13,606 bases of DNA from Bacteroidetes bacterium UBA2364 (lineage in GTDB: Bacteria > Bacteroidota > Rhodothermia > Rhodothermales > UBA2364). The notes below the pieces were generated by a model. That model saw nothing but the letters and a program-made list of their open reading frames with translations. It did no database searches and was not told the origin of the DNA. Position numbers and translations under genes: made by a program. This document shows, piece after piece, positions 7,081 to 13,606 of the stretch; positions within the stretch are counted from its first letter, which is position 1; the number at the start of each line of letters is the position of its first letter. The stretch is taken from NCBI GenBank assembly GCA_002344075.1, contig DDTM01000055.1, positions 1 to 13,606 of the forward strand, in the 5' to 3' direction.

Positions 7081-8937
7081 ATGTCAACCCGTCTTCAAAT
7101 AAAGACCCTTCTTTGGTTTTGCTGGATTGTAGTGACTGTACAAATGACAGTTGCCCAAGGGAATATCGAAAAATACCAATTGGCAGACAGTTATTTGCGT
7201 TCCAACCAGACCGATAAGGCCATTCCCTTACTGGAGGATGTCTTGGCAGCAAACCCAAGAGAGTATGCTTTCTACGACCGCCTACGCGAAGCTTACGCCA
7301 CTGCCAAACGCTATGAAGATGCCCTCCGAATCATTGATCAGCGGTTGGGATGGGATACCAGCCCAAACATTATGGCCGATAAAGCCGCCATTCTGTTTAA
7401 ACAAGGCAAAGAACTATTGGCCATGAACACCTGGGAGCAGGCCATTGAACGTGCCCCCAACGACCAAAACACGTACCGGATGGTTTTCTACTCGCTGTAC
7501 AGAGAGCGATTATTCGACCAAGCAACGGCTTTTTTGGAAAAAGCACGAACGAAGTTTAATGATGCCAAACTCTTTAATATGGAGATGGCCTATGGTTATG
7601 GCTTTGCCGGAAAATTTGAAAAAGCCATTTCTGAATACTTGATTCTGGTCCTCGAAAACCCAGCCATGATTTCGTTTGTCAAGGCCCAATTGGCCCAGAT
7701 GAACGAACAACAAGGCGCTTTAGCAGCTTTTACCACCGCCGTAGATCGAGCAGTACGACAAGAACCCCTCAACAAAACATATCGGGAGCTTGCCGCTTGG
7801 TTATACCTCGAAGCGGGTGACTACCAAAAGGCTTTGCAAACAAATGTGGCCTTAGACCGTTTAGAGAATATGAATGGGGCCAATATCTATAATTTTGCCC
7901 AAACTGCCGCCGATGCCGGATATTTTGAGGTGGCCGAAGAGGCATACAAAATGATTCTGAGCCAATATGCGACCTCGCCCATGGCACCAAACGCGCAATT
8001 GGCTTTGGCCACCATGCTCCGTAAACGTGCCGAGACCTTGATGGAAAAAGCCCTTTCTCCGGCAGGATTGCCCCTCTCTGCGCCCAACTATGAGGCCGCC
8101 AAACAGGCTTATCAGCAATTTGCGGATGCCTACCCGCAGCACCCCCTCACCCCACAAATGCTTTTTGAATTGGCCGAACTATACCAGACTGTTTTTTTCG
8201 ATCTGGCTAATGCCGAAGCCACCCATCGCCGGATTGAAGAGCGGTTTTTTGGAACCGAATATTATTGGAAATCCCAATATGAACTTGGGCAGTTGGCGGT
8301 TCTCCAAAACAACTTAGAACAAGCCAATACCTATTACAACAAAGTACATGTTTCACTCCGTACAGGCGAATTGGCGGAAAAGGCCCAATTTCAAAAAGCA
8401 CTCATCGCATTTTATCAAGGACACTTTGAAATGGCCAAGTCCACCACCGAGATCATCAACCAAAACACTACCACCGATGTCACCAACGATGCCATAGAAC
8501 TCAAGGTGATCATCCGCGAAAACACCGAACAAGATACCGTTTGGGTTCCGATGAACTTGTTTGCCAAAGCCCGATTGTTCGAACGGCAACGCAAATTTGG
8601 AGATGCTTTGAATAAGTTAGACTCGCTTATTGTCCACTTTAAAGACCACACACTCATTGACGAAGCCCGTTTTGCCCGTGCAGGGGTGCTAAGTGCTTTA
8701 GGACAGTTCCCCGAAGCCATCGAGGCTTATAAAACCGTCCAGAAAGACTACCCAAAAACTTACTTGGCAGACCGTGCGCTTTTTGCAATTGCAGAAATTC
8801 TGGAGCAAAGCGATCTCGATAAACGCAAAGCCATAGACCAATATGCCGAAGTACTTATGAAGTATCCAGGCTCCCTCCTTGCCCCCGAAGTCCGTTCACG
8901 CATTCGAAAGTTGCGGGGCGATAAAATATCTTCATGA
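7081..8937 (+). CDS. Secreted tetratricopeptide-repeat (TPR) protein
   Basis: This 618-residue protein has a signal peptide (residues 1-26, ending TVAQ), then a long array of TPR-type helix pairs. Recognisable units begin at YQLADSYLRSNQTDKAIPLL and RLREAYATAKRYEDALRII, and at ELAAWLYLEAGDYQKAL, FAQTAADAGYFEVAEEAY and FELAELYQTVFFDLANAEAT. The last unit ends near the C-terminus with AIDQYAEVLMKYPGSLLAPE, in the style of the BamD/YbgF envelope proteins. It is probably a periplasmic scaffold; its partner is not visible from sequence. The ATG at 7081 is chosen because it places the signal peptide at the N-terminus. It is the first gene of a tight five-gene run, 1 bp before the next start. Confidence 0.85.
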   Translation: MSTRLQIKTLLWFCWIVVTVQMTVAQGNIEKYQLADSYLRSNQTDKAIPLLEDVLAANPREYAFYDRLREAYATAKRYEDALRIIDQRLGWDTSPNIMADKAAILFKQGKELLAMNTWEQAIERAPNDQNTYRMVFYSLYRERLFDQATAFLEKARTKFNDAKLFNMEMAYGYGFAGKFEKAISEYLILVLENPAMISFVKAQLAQMNEQQGALAAFTTAVDRAVRQEPLNKTYRELAAWLYLEAGDYQKALQTNVALDRLENMNGANIYNFAQTAADAGYFEVAEEAYKMILSQYATSPMAPNAQLALATMLRKRAETLMEKALSPAGLPLSAPNYEAAKQAYQQFADAYPQHPLTPQMLFELAELYQTVFFDLANAEATHRRIEERFFGTEYYWKSQYELGQLAVLQNNLEQANTYYNKVHVSLRTGELAEKAQFQKALIAFYQGHFEMAKSTTEIINQNTTTDVTNDAIELKVIIRENTEQDTVWVPMNLFAKARLFERQRKFGDALNKLDSLIVHFKDHTLIDEARFARAGVLSALGQFPEAIEAYKTVQKDYPKTYLADRALFAIAEILEQSDLDKRKAIDQYAEVLMKYPGSLLAPEVRSRIRKLRGDKISS

Positions 8938-8938
8938 G

Positions 8939-9379
8939 ATGTACACCCGCGATACCGTCCTCCGCCTTGTCGAACAATATGCCCGTGTCATTGCGCAGGC
9001 ATTGGGCTTGGCACGGGAAAACAAGCAGACCGAGGCCGAGCAAGCCTTGGATGAAGCCTTGCAAGAACTCACGGGACTTCCTCCCAACGCCTTGCTTACC
9101 CACGATCGGACGTATTTAGCGGATTGGTTGAAGGAGGAACGGGGTTGGGTAACAGACCACTTTGAAACCTTGGGCGATGTGTTCGTGGCCCGCGCCGAAG
9201 TAGCGGAAACCGGAAATCAGTTTAAACTTGCGCTCATGTGTTACCAAACGGCATCCGACATGTATCAGACAGCCCAAAGAGTAAACCCCAAAATATTCTC
9301 ACTCCCATTACAACGTAAAATCCAATTTGTGTCTGAATGCATCGCAGCATTTTCCATCCAAGACCACAACCAACCATGA
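8939..9379 (+). CDS. Small helical cytoplasmic protein resembling the DUF6483 family
   Basis: The 146-residue protein is all-helical and without a signal peptide. Its start (MYTRDTVLRLVEQYARVIAQ) followed by ALGLARENKQTEAEQALDEAL and LTGLPPNALL matches my memory of the DUF6483 pattern: an N-terminal amphipathic helix, a TPR-like helix pair and a G-L-x-x-x-x-L turn. The C-terminal half (DVFVARAEVAETGNQFKLAL, then a helix to residue 137) is another TPR-like hairpin. Function is unknown; such proteins may act as small TPR adaptors. A frame extension to 8879 would overlap the TPR gene, so the ATG at 8939, 1 bp past the TPR stop, is preferred. Its stop overlaps the next start by 4 bp (ATGA), pointing to translational coupling. 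Confidence 0.7.
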   Translation: MYTRDTVLRLVEQYARVIAQALGLARENKQTEAEQALDEALQELTGLPPNALLTHDRTYLADWLKEERGWVTDHFETLGDVFVARAEVAETGNQFKLALMCYQTASDMYQTAQRVNPKIFSLPLQRKIQFVSECIAAFSIQDHNQP

Positions 9380-10644
9380 AAACACGGCGTTTATACATTT
9401 TTTTGGTACTTTTGATGGCCTCCGCCCTGCCAAGCCGCACCCAAAGCCTTCTCATTCCGATGGACGAGGTGCAAACCGACCATCTTAAAGCCTATGGCTT
9501 AGTTTATTGGACATTGGCACAAGGCATGGATGTGGATTGGCTCCTGAATTATCGGGGAGGTTCGTTTATGGCGGCATATAGTACTGCCGTAGAAAAGGAA
9601 TTGCTCATTCGTGGTATTTTGTTTGAACGGGTAAGTGACGGAACCGCGCAATCCATTCTCAATGAGGTACAAAGCCCCTCCAATAATATGGATGTGGTAA
9701 AACTCGAAAAACAGCCACGAATCGCAGTCTATGCACCCAAACAGGTTTTACCTTGGGATGACGCCGTTCTGATGGCCTTGACGTATGCCGAAGTGCCATA
9801 CACCCAGATTTATGACAAAGAAATCATCTCCGGTGAGCTACAAAACTACGATTGGCTACACCTCCACCACGAAGACTTTACCGGACAGTACGGTAAATTC
9901 TACGCCCAATACCGCAATGCCCCGTGGTACATTGAACAACAACGAACAGCGGAAGCAGAAGCCCGAAACTTAGGGTTCCGGAAAGTCAGTCAACTAAAAC
10001 TTGCCGTTGCACAAACCATTCGGCAATATGTGATGAACGGTGGCTTTATGTTTGCCATGTGCTCTGGCTCCGACACCTTCGATATTGCACTTGCCGCACA
10101 TAAAACCGATATCGCCGCCTCCGTTTTTGATGGGGATGCAATCTCGACCAATGCCCAAAACGAATTGGATTTTGATGTGACAATGGCCTTCCAGAGCTTT
10201 CAGGTGAGTATGAATCCAATGGAATATGAACATTCCGACATAGATGTAATGCCGCCTCCGCATCTACAAGATCCCTCCACCGACTTCTTTACCCTTTTTG
10301 AGTTTAGTGCCAAGTGGGACCCAGTGCCCACGATGTTAACCCAAAACCATGTAGCCACACTACGCGGATTTATGGGCCAAGCCACCCAATACCGCAAAGA
10401 AAAAATTAAGCCAACCGTCACGATTTTGGGCGAATCCCCTGGACGTGAAACAGTTCGCTATTTGTATGGACCAGTCGGAAAGGGGTTCTTTGCCTTCTAC
10501 GGCGGCCACGACCCGGAAGACTACCGGCACTACGTTGGAGACCCACCTACCGATTTGGCCCTACATAAAAGTTCTCCCGGCTACCGTCTGATCTTGAACA
10601 ATGTGCTGTTCCCTGCTGCCAAGAAAAAACCGCACAAAACCTGA
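9376..10644 (+). CDS. Secreted protein with amidotransferase-like elbow (often labelled 'asparagine synthetase B')
   Basis: This 422-residue protein has a signal peptide (about residues 1-23). The mature N-terminus LLIPMDEVQTDHLKAYGLVY leads to a conserved LLNYRGGSF block (56-64). A second conserved block, DWLHLHHEDFTGQYGKFYA (159-177), precedes MNGGFMFAMCSGSDTFD (220-236), where C229 sits in a strand-elbow-helix setting like the nucleophile of class I glutamine amidotransferase-fold proteins. GKGFFAFYGGHDPEDY (369-384) may supply a histidine. Homologues in Bacteroidota are, as I recall, often named asparagine synthetase B, but no ATP-pyrophosphatase or Ntn-glutaminase domain is visible and the protein is exported, so that name looks wrong. 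The ATG at 9376 overlaps the upstream stop. Function is unknown. Confidence 0.75.
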   Translation: MKTRRLYIFLVLLMASALPSRTQSLLIPMDEVQTDHLKAYGLVYWTLAQGMDVDWLLNYRGGSFMAAYSTAVEKELLIRGILFERVSDGTAQSILNEVQSPSNNMDVVKLEKQPRIAVYAPKQVLPWDDAVLMALTYAEVPYTQIYDKEIISGELQNYDWLHLHHEDFTGQYGKFYAQYRNAPWYIEQQRTAEAEARNLGFRKVSQLKLAVAQTIRQYVMNGGFMFAMCSGSDTFDIALAAHKTDIAASVFDGDAISTNAQNELDFDVTMAFQSFQVSMNPMEYEHSDIDVMPPPHLQDPSTDFFTLFEFSAKWDPVPTMLTQNHVATLRGFMGQATQYRKEKIKPTVTILGESPGRETVRYLYGPVGKGFFAFYGGHDPEDYRHYVGDPPTDLALHKSSPGYRLILNNVLFPAAKKKPHKT

Positions 10645-10683
10645 CTTTCACGGTTTTAACAGGCAATTTATCCCCGAAACCGT
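10626..10683 (+). repeat. Three mutually complementary 6-7 bp blocks in the gene junction before ung
   Basis: AAAACCG (10626-10632, inside the end of the upstream gene) can pair with CGGTTTT (10651-10657). The same central block, read as ACGGTTT (10650-10656), can instead pair with AAACCGT (10677-10683), just before the ung start. The two hairpins exclude each other. The first resembles a weak terminator; the second would place a hairpin immediately ahead of translation initiation. This could be an attenuator-like switch or coincidence. Confidence 0.3.
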
Positions 10684-10701
10684 ACCTTGCCCAAAAACAA
10701 A

Positions 10702-11382
10702 ATGGCAGATGTAAAAATAGAACCCAGTTGGAAAGCCGTTCTGGCACCTGAATTTGAGAAACTTTATTTTCAAAACATCCGCACCGTCCTCCACGGGGCC
10801 AAAGCCGCCGGAAAAATCCTGTATCCGCCCGGCCCGCTGATATTCAATGCCTTCAACAAGGTCCCTTTCGAGGAGGTAAAAGTGGTGATATTAGGCCAAG
10901 ACCCCTATCACCAACCCGGCCAGGCAATGGGCCTTTCTTTCTCCGTTCCAAAAGGCATTCGCATACCGCCTTCCTTGATCAATATCTATAAGGAACTGCA
11001 CCGAGACCTATCCGGATTTGTGATTCCGCCACATGGCGACCTTAGTGAATGGGCCGCTCAAGGCGTTTTTTTACTTAATGCAATGCTCTCCGTAGAAAAA
11101 GGCGTAGCAGGTTCTCACGCAAAAATTGGATGGCAAGACTTCACCAATGCCGTGATTCATACCCTTTCCGAACGCCGAAACGGCTTGGTCTTCATGCTTT
11201 GGGGGAATTTTGCCAAACAGAAAAAACAACTCATCCACCCCACCAAACACCTGATCTTGGAAGCTGCACACCCCTCGCCCTTAGCCGGAAATGCCTTTAG
11301 CGGGTGCGCCCATTTTTCCAAGGCCAACCATTATTTACAATCCATCGGAAAAACAGCAATAGACTGGCGAATCGCTCCCTGA
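10702..11382 (+). CDS. ung: Uracil-DNA glycosylase, family 1
   Basis: The 226-residue enzyme removes uracil from DNA, starting base-excision repair of deaminated cytosine or misincorporated dUMP. All family-1 marks are present: the water-activating motif GQDPYH (65-70) with catalytic D67 and Y69, the stacking F80 in GLSFSV, the uracil-reading N126 in LLNAMLSV, and the H190-PSPLAG loop that contains the catalytic histidine and inserts into DNA. FSGCAHFSKAN (199-209) is the usual C-terminal signature. Length is normal. The ATG at 10702 is preferred over a TTG at 10687, because family members begin shortly before the W-x-x-x-L motif (W10). It is fourth in the plus-strand run and ends 1 bp before the methyltransferase start. 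Localisation is cytoplasmic. Confidence 0.96.
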   Translation: MADVKIEPSWKAVLAPEFEKLYFQNIRTVLHGAKAAGKILYPPGPLIFNAFNKVPFEEVKVVILGQDPYHQPGQAMGLSFSVPKGIRIPPSLINIYKELHRDLSGFVIPPHGDLSEWAAQGVFLLNAMLSVEKGVAGSHAKIGWQDFTNAVIHTLSERRNGLVFMLWGNFAKQKKQLIHPTKHLILEAAHPSPLAGNAFSGCAHFSKANHYLQSIGKTAIDWRIAP

Positions 11383-11383
11383 T

Positions 11384-12130
11384 ATGGCTTTTAAACGCAA
11401 CCTGCCCCGCCTTGTAAAACGGGTTTTCTTTACGTGGCAACTACACCGTATCACAAATAAATTTGCATACTTATTTGAGTGGGTGGCAGCCATTTCACAA
11501 CTTTCGACATGGATTTCCCAAAACCGAAACCTTGCCTATAACGACTTCCCCCAACGCAATTTCGACTATAACAACCGATACCAACTCTATGATTGGTTAA
11601 TCCAAAACCGTATCCCAGACACCCCACTTACATACATAGAATTTGGTGTCGCTGCCGGAAAATCGTTTACTTGGTGGGTGGAACACCTCCAACATCCCGA
11701 AACACGATTTTATGGCTTTGATACCTTTACCGGACTCCCCGAAGACTGGGGGCCGTTCAAAGCCGGAGATATGTCCAATCATAATAAACCACCCGAATTA
11801 AACGACCAACGAGTTCTTTTTTTCCAGGGTTTATTCCAAAAAACATTGCCCGAATTTCTGCAAAAAAATCACTTACATGGCCCTAAAATCATTCATCTGG
11901 ATGCTGATTTATACAGCGCCACACTCTTTGTTTTGGCCACAATCTACCCCTATCTAGAAAAAGGTGATATCCTGATCTTCGACGAGTTTAACGTCCCCAC
12001 CCATGAATTTGCCGCTCTCAAAGACTTCCAACGAGCGTTTTATACCGACCTAAAACCCATTGCAGCGGTTAATAATTATTATCAAACCGCCTTTGAGGTT
12101 TCACGTAACCAAACATTAAGTTTATTTTAA
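11384..12130 (+). CDS. TylF-like class I SAM-dependent O-methyltransferase
   Basis: This 248-residue protein has a Rossmann-type methyltransferase core: motif I YIEFGVAAGKS (84-94), FYGFDTFTGLPEDW (109-122) at the second strand, and HLDADLYSAT (171-180) followed by YLEKGDILIFDEF (190-202). The D-A-D and D-E pairs resemble the metal-binding acids of TylF/macrocin O-methyltransferase relatives, which methylate sugars or secondary metabolites. The N-terminal 70 residues are helical and basic and may cap the active site. The substrate is unknown; a glycan or polysaccharide role is plausible but no sugar genes are adjacent. The start lies 1 bp after the ung stop, so it is probably cotranscribed. 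An inverted-repeat element begins immediately after its stop codon. Confidence 0.82.
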   Translation: MAFKRNLPRLVKRVFFTWQLHRITNKFAYLFEWVAAISQLSTWISQNRNLAYNDFPQRNFDYNNRYQLYDWLIQNRIPDTPLTYIEFGVAAGKSFTWWVEHLQHPETRFYGFDTFTGLPEDWGPFKAGDMSNHNKPPELNDQRVLFFQGLFQKTLPEFLQKNHLHGPKIIHLDADLYSATLFVLATIYPYLEKGDILIFDEFNVPTHEFAALKDFQRAFYTDLKPIAAVNNYYQTAFEVSRNQTLSLF

Positions 12131-12355
12131 AAGGGGTGTATTTAAAAAATACCAATAGAAATACAATACACTTAGATCAGATTACAATCTTTGCCTACCG
12201 ATGAGGAAGTTGTGACATGCACCAGATGATCTTTACGGCAACAAAACTACCTTAAAAAGCCCCGGAGTGGCATCGTACCAGAACCCACCTGGCCAACAGA
12301 AAATGTGAAAGAGGTATTCACGTGGCAATTTGGGAAGTTATGAAATACACCCCTT
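12131..12355. mobile_element. 225-bp segment with 13-bp perfect terminal inverted repeats (MITE-like)
   Basis: AAGGGGTGTATTT at 12131-12143 is repeated exactly, inverted, as AAATACACCCCTT at 12343-12355. The first repeat begins at the base after the methyltransferase stop, and the second abuts the first recognisable hsdR codons, so both ends coincide with homology boundaries. No target-site duplication is visible at the edges. No transposase is encoded; short stop-interrupted frames are present on both strands. The left end contains further small inverted repeats (GTGTATT/AATACAC, 12136-12171) that might also help terminate the upstream operon. A miniature transposable element or an IS remnant is the simplest reading; chance is possible but unlikely for so short a distance. 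Confidence 0.5.
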
Positions 12356-12702
12356 CGCGACGACATCATTGACTACATCAGCACTTTGGAAGTGGGTAAG
12401 GCACTCAGCGAACATGAAACAAAAGACGGCTACCAAAATTTCAAGGAAGCAAAAATTGCCACACGATTAGCCTATATAGCGCAGCAACATGGCTTGGAGA
12501 TACTACATTGCAACAATTTACCGATGCCATCATTAGCCGAATGATTTTTGATGATGACAAAACAAGTAAACTCTTTAAATCTTTGGATTTCGGCTGAAAA
12601 AAACGCACTAAAAGAGAATTGGCATTGATGGGCGAATTGACTCCTATTTTAAAAAAGAAAGCCGAAGGGCGTGAAATTAGTGGGTTAAAGGCGCATGAGT
12701 AA
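12356..12702 (+). pseudogene. hsdR: Decayed C-terminal fragment of type I restriction endonuclease subunit R
   Basis: Two reading frames together give the C-terminal region of a type I restriction motor/nuclease subunit. From 12356 frame 2 reads RDDIIDYISTLEVGKALSEH and then DGYQNFKEAKIATRLAYIAQ, ending at HGLE. After a frameshift near 12500, frame 1 reads TLQQFTDAIISRMIFDD and continues to the end. A TGA at 12595-12597 stands where homologues have tryptophan (LDFG[W]KKRTKRELALM). The last segment, ILKKKAEGREISGLKAHE, matches the family terminus and stops at 12700. The whole ATPase and nuclease part is missing upstream, where the inverted-repeat element begins. The gene is dead. The alignment comes from remembered family sequences, so exact edges are approximate. 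Confidence 0.85.
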
Positions 12703-13058
12703 GGGTTGGATGTACATATTAGAATGTGCCGATGGAAGCTACTATACTGGCAGTACTAATAATTTAGAACTGAGACTGGCGCAGCATCAGGCAGGCGAGG
12801 GAGCAAACCATACCCAAAAAAAGGCTGCCTGTAAAGTTGGTGTATTTTGAAGCGTTTCAACGATTGGATGAAGCTTTTTACCGTGAAAAACAAGTGCAGG
12901 GATGGAGCCGGAAGAAGAAAGAAGCATTAATAAATGGATTGCCTCAGGAACTACACCAACTGGCTGCATGCTTGAATCAAACTAGTCATGTTCACTATAA
13001 AGCGGACATTGAGCAAAGTCGAAATGCCGACATTGGTGGTTTAGACTCCCCTTTTTAA
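12695..13058 (+). pseudogene. GIY-YIG nuclease-family gene broken by a one-base frameshift
   Basis: The ATG at 12695 overlaps the hsdR-fragment stop (ATGAGTAA) and encodes GWMYILECADGSYYTGSTNN then LELRLAQHQAG, the GIY-YIG core (YIL, YTGS, R27 and the following histidine). After NHTQK the frame runs into a TGA at 12848. The expected continuation, LPVKLVYFEAF to YREKQVQGWSRKKKEALING, lies in another frame and runs to 13058. Removing one A from the A7 run at 12816-12822 restores one continuous protein of about 120 residues. The C-terminal tail (NQTSHVHYKADIEQS onward) is longer than I expect for small GIY-YIG proteins. It lies between hsdR and hsdM remnants, a position where accessory genes of type I operons occur. 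A sequencing error in the homopolymer is also possible. Confidence 0.85.
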
Positions 13059-13067
13059 TATACCAAA

Positions 13068-13093
13068 GGTGCCTGAGCGTAGCCGAAGGCGCC
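13068..13093. repeat. REP-like imperfect palindrome
   Basis: GGTGCCT (13068-13074) pairs with AGGCGCC (13087-13093) through one T-G wobble, with GAGCGTAGCCGA as the intervening sequence. The motif closely resembles the 'TGAGCGTAGTCGAAG' palindromes I know to be dispersed in intergenic regions of Bacteroidota genomes. Only one copy is visible here, between the GIY-YIG and hsdM remnants. Confidence 0.6.
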
Positions 13094-13127
13094 GCCACAA
13101 AAAAGCTTATGAGCGAGAAATAAGTGC

Positions 13128-13465
13128 AAAAGGTTTGATGATGTTTTGTTCATCAACGCCTTTGACCACTTTCAAAAGGACAAACGACAACACAGTTTAC
13201 TACCTGAAAATATTGAAAAGATGGTAAGCGCCTAAAAAAACCGAAAAGAGGAAATCCGTTACGCTTGTAGAGTAATAATGGACGAAATTGCGAAAAACGA
13301 TTTCAACTTGAATATATCAAGGTACGTAAGCACTTCGAAATAGGAGGAACGCATTGACTTGAATGAAGTAAACAAAAAGCTCGTTAACCTTGTCAAGGAC
13401 ATTGCAAAAGCAAGAAAGACTCATAATAAGTTTTTTAAAAGGAATTGGGACTTCCACCAATATAA
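13128..13465 (+). pseudogene. hsdM: Decayed C-terminal fragment of type I DNA methyltransferase subunit M
   Basis: One frame reads FDDVLFINAFDHFQKDKRQH then SLLPENIEKMVSA, stop (TAA 13233-13235). It continues NRKEEIRYACRVIMDEIAKN and DFNLNISRYVSTSK, stop (TAG 13341-13343), then EERIDLNEVNKKLVNLVKDI. This is the characteristic C-terminus of N6-adenine HsdM proteins. Near 13435-13441 a further frameshift moves the expected ending ELGLPPI and its TAA (13463-13465) into another frame. The catalytic NPPF region is absent; homology begins abruptly about 13128, after the REP-like hairpin. Two in-frame nonsense codons plus a frameshift mean it is not functional. The 141 bp beyond the old stop could begin an hsdS remnant, but I cannot recognise it. 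Confidence 0.85.
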
Positions 13466-13606
13466 CAAGATGCAATGCCCACGCTATTTGAAAGCAATTA
13501 CTCACGATTTGTCTATTTCTCATGGTGTTCGTGAACCGCAAGAGAAAATAAATTTGTAAAAATGCCCCGCTGCACGACAAAAGAATCGAGTAGGAGAAAG
13601 TTAACC

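Noticed and set aside
7861..8157. Minus-strand ORF of 98 codons opposite the TPR gene
   Set aside because: It is antisense to a strongly supported TPR coding frame, and its composition is that of a shadow frame.
12812..12823. A AAA AAG heptamer in the GIY-YIG gene as a programmed -1 frameshift site
   Set aside because: A -1 slip at this site leads straight into GGC TGC CTG TAA, a stop. The real downstream frame needs +1 (or loss of one A), so programmed -1 shifting does not rescue the gene.
12595..13343. In-frame TGA, TAA and TAG as evidence of stop-codon recoding
   Set aside because: The intact genes in the window use TGA and TAA as normal stops, and the same remnants also carry frameshifts and large deletions, so ordinary decay explains them.

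Overview
The window looks like a chromosome segment from a member of the Bacteroidota/Rhodothermota group. The clues are signal peptides ending in '-AQ', few recognisable Shine-Dalgarno sequences, a secreted caspase-like peptidase with PPC domains, and family relationships I recognise from that group (the 'asparagine synthetase B'-labelled secreted protein, and the 149-residue secreted protein). This is inference from gene content; the window contains no rRNA or other taxonomic marker.

Layout. 1-71 is the first codons of a minus-strand gene cut by the window edge. 72-781 is a gene-poor stretch that starts extremely AT-rich. 782-1591 is a ferritin-like diiron protein, closed by a clear intrinsic terminator. 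1797-2600 is a TauE/SafE-type anion exporter that converges, with only 25 bp between stops, on a dynamin-type GTPase with a C-terminal membrane hairpin (4344-2626, minus). Next comes a minus-strand pair for the cell envelope or exterior: a signal-peptide-bearing caspase-fold (C14-like) peptidase with three PPC repeats (6896-4977), followed 27 bp later by a small secreted protein of unknown function (4949-4500).

From 7081 to 12130 five genes run tightly packed on the plus strand: a secreted TPR protein, a DUF6483-like helical protein, a secreted protein with an amidotransferase-like elbow, family-1 uracil-DNA glycosylase (ung), and a TylF-like O-methyltransferase. Start/stop spacing (1 bp, 4-bp overlap, 57 bp, 1 bp) suggests cotranscription.

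The end of the window is decayed. Immediately after the methyltransferase stop, a 225-bp segment bounded by 13-bp perfect inverted repeats (12131-12355) abuts the broken tail of a type I restriction subunit (hsdR). A GIY-YIG nuclease gene with a one-base frameshift in an A7 run follows, then a REP-like hairpin, then the nonsense-riddled tail of hsdM. Together these are a ruined type I restriction-modification operon. I found no CRISPR, tRNA or rRNA, and no complete novel defence system. The most unusual intact unit is the secreted PPC-caspase with an EF-hand-like loop inside its catalytic region and its small secreted neighbour.
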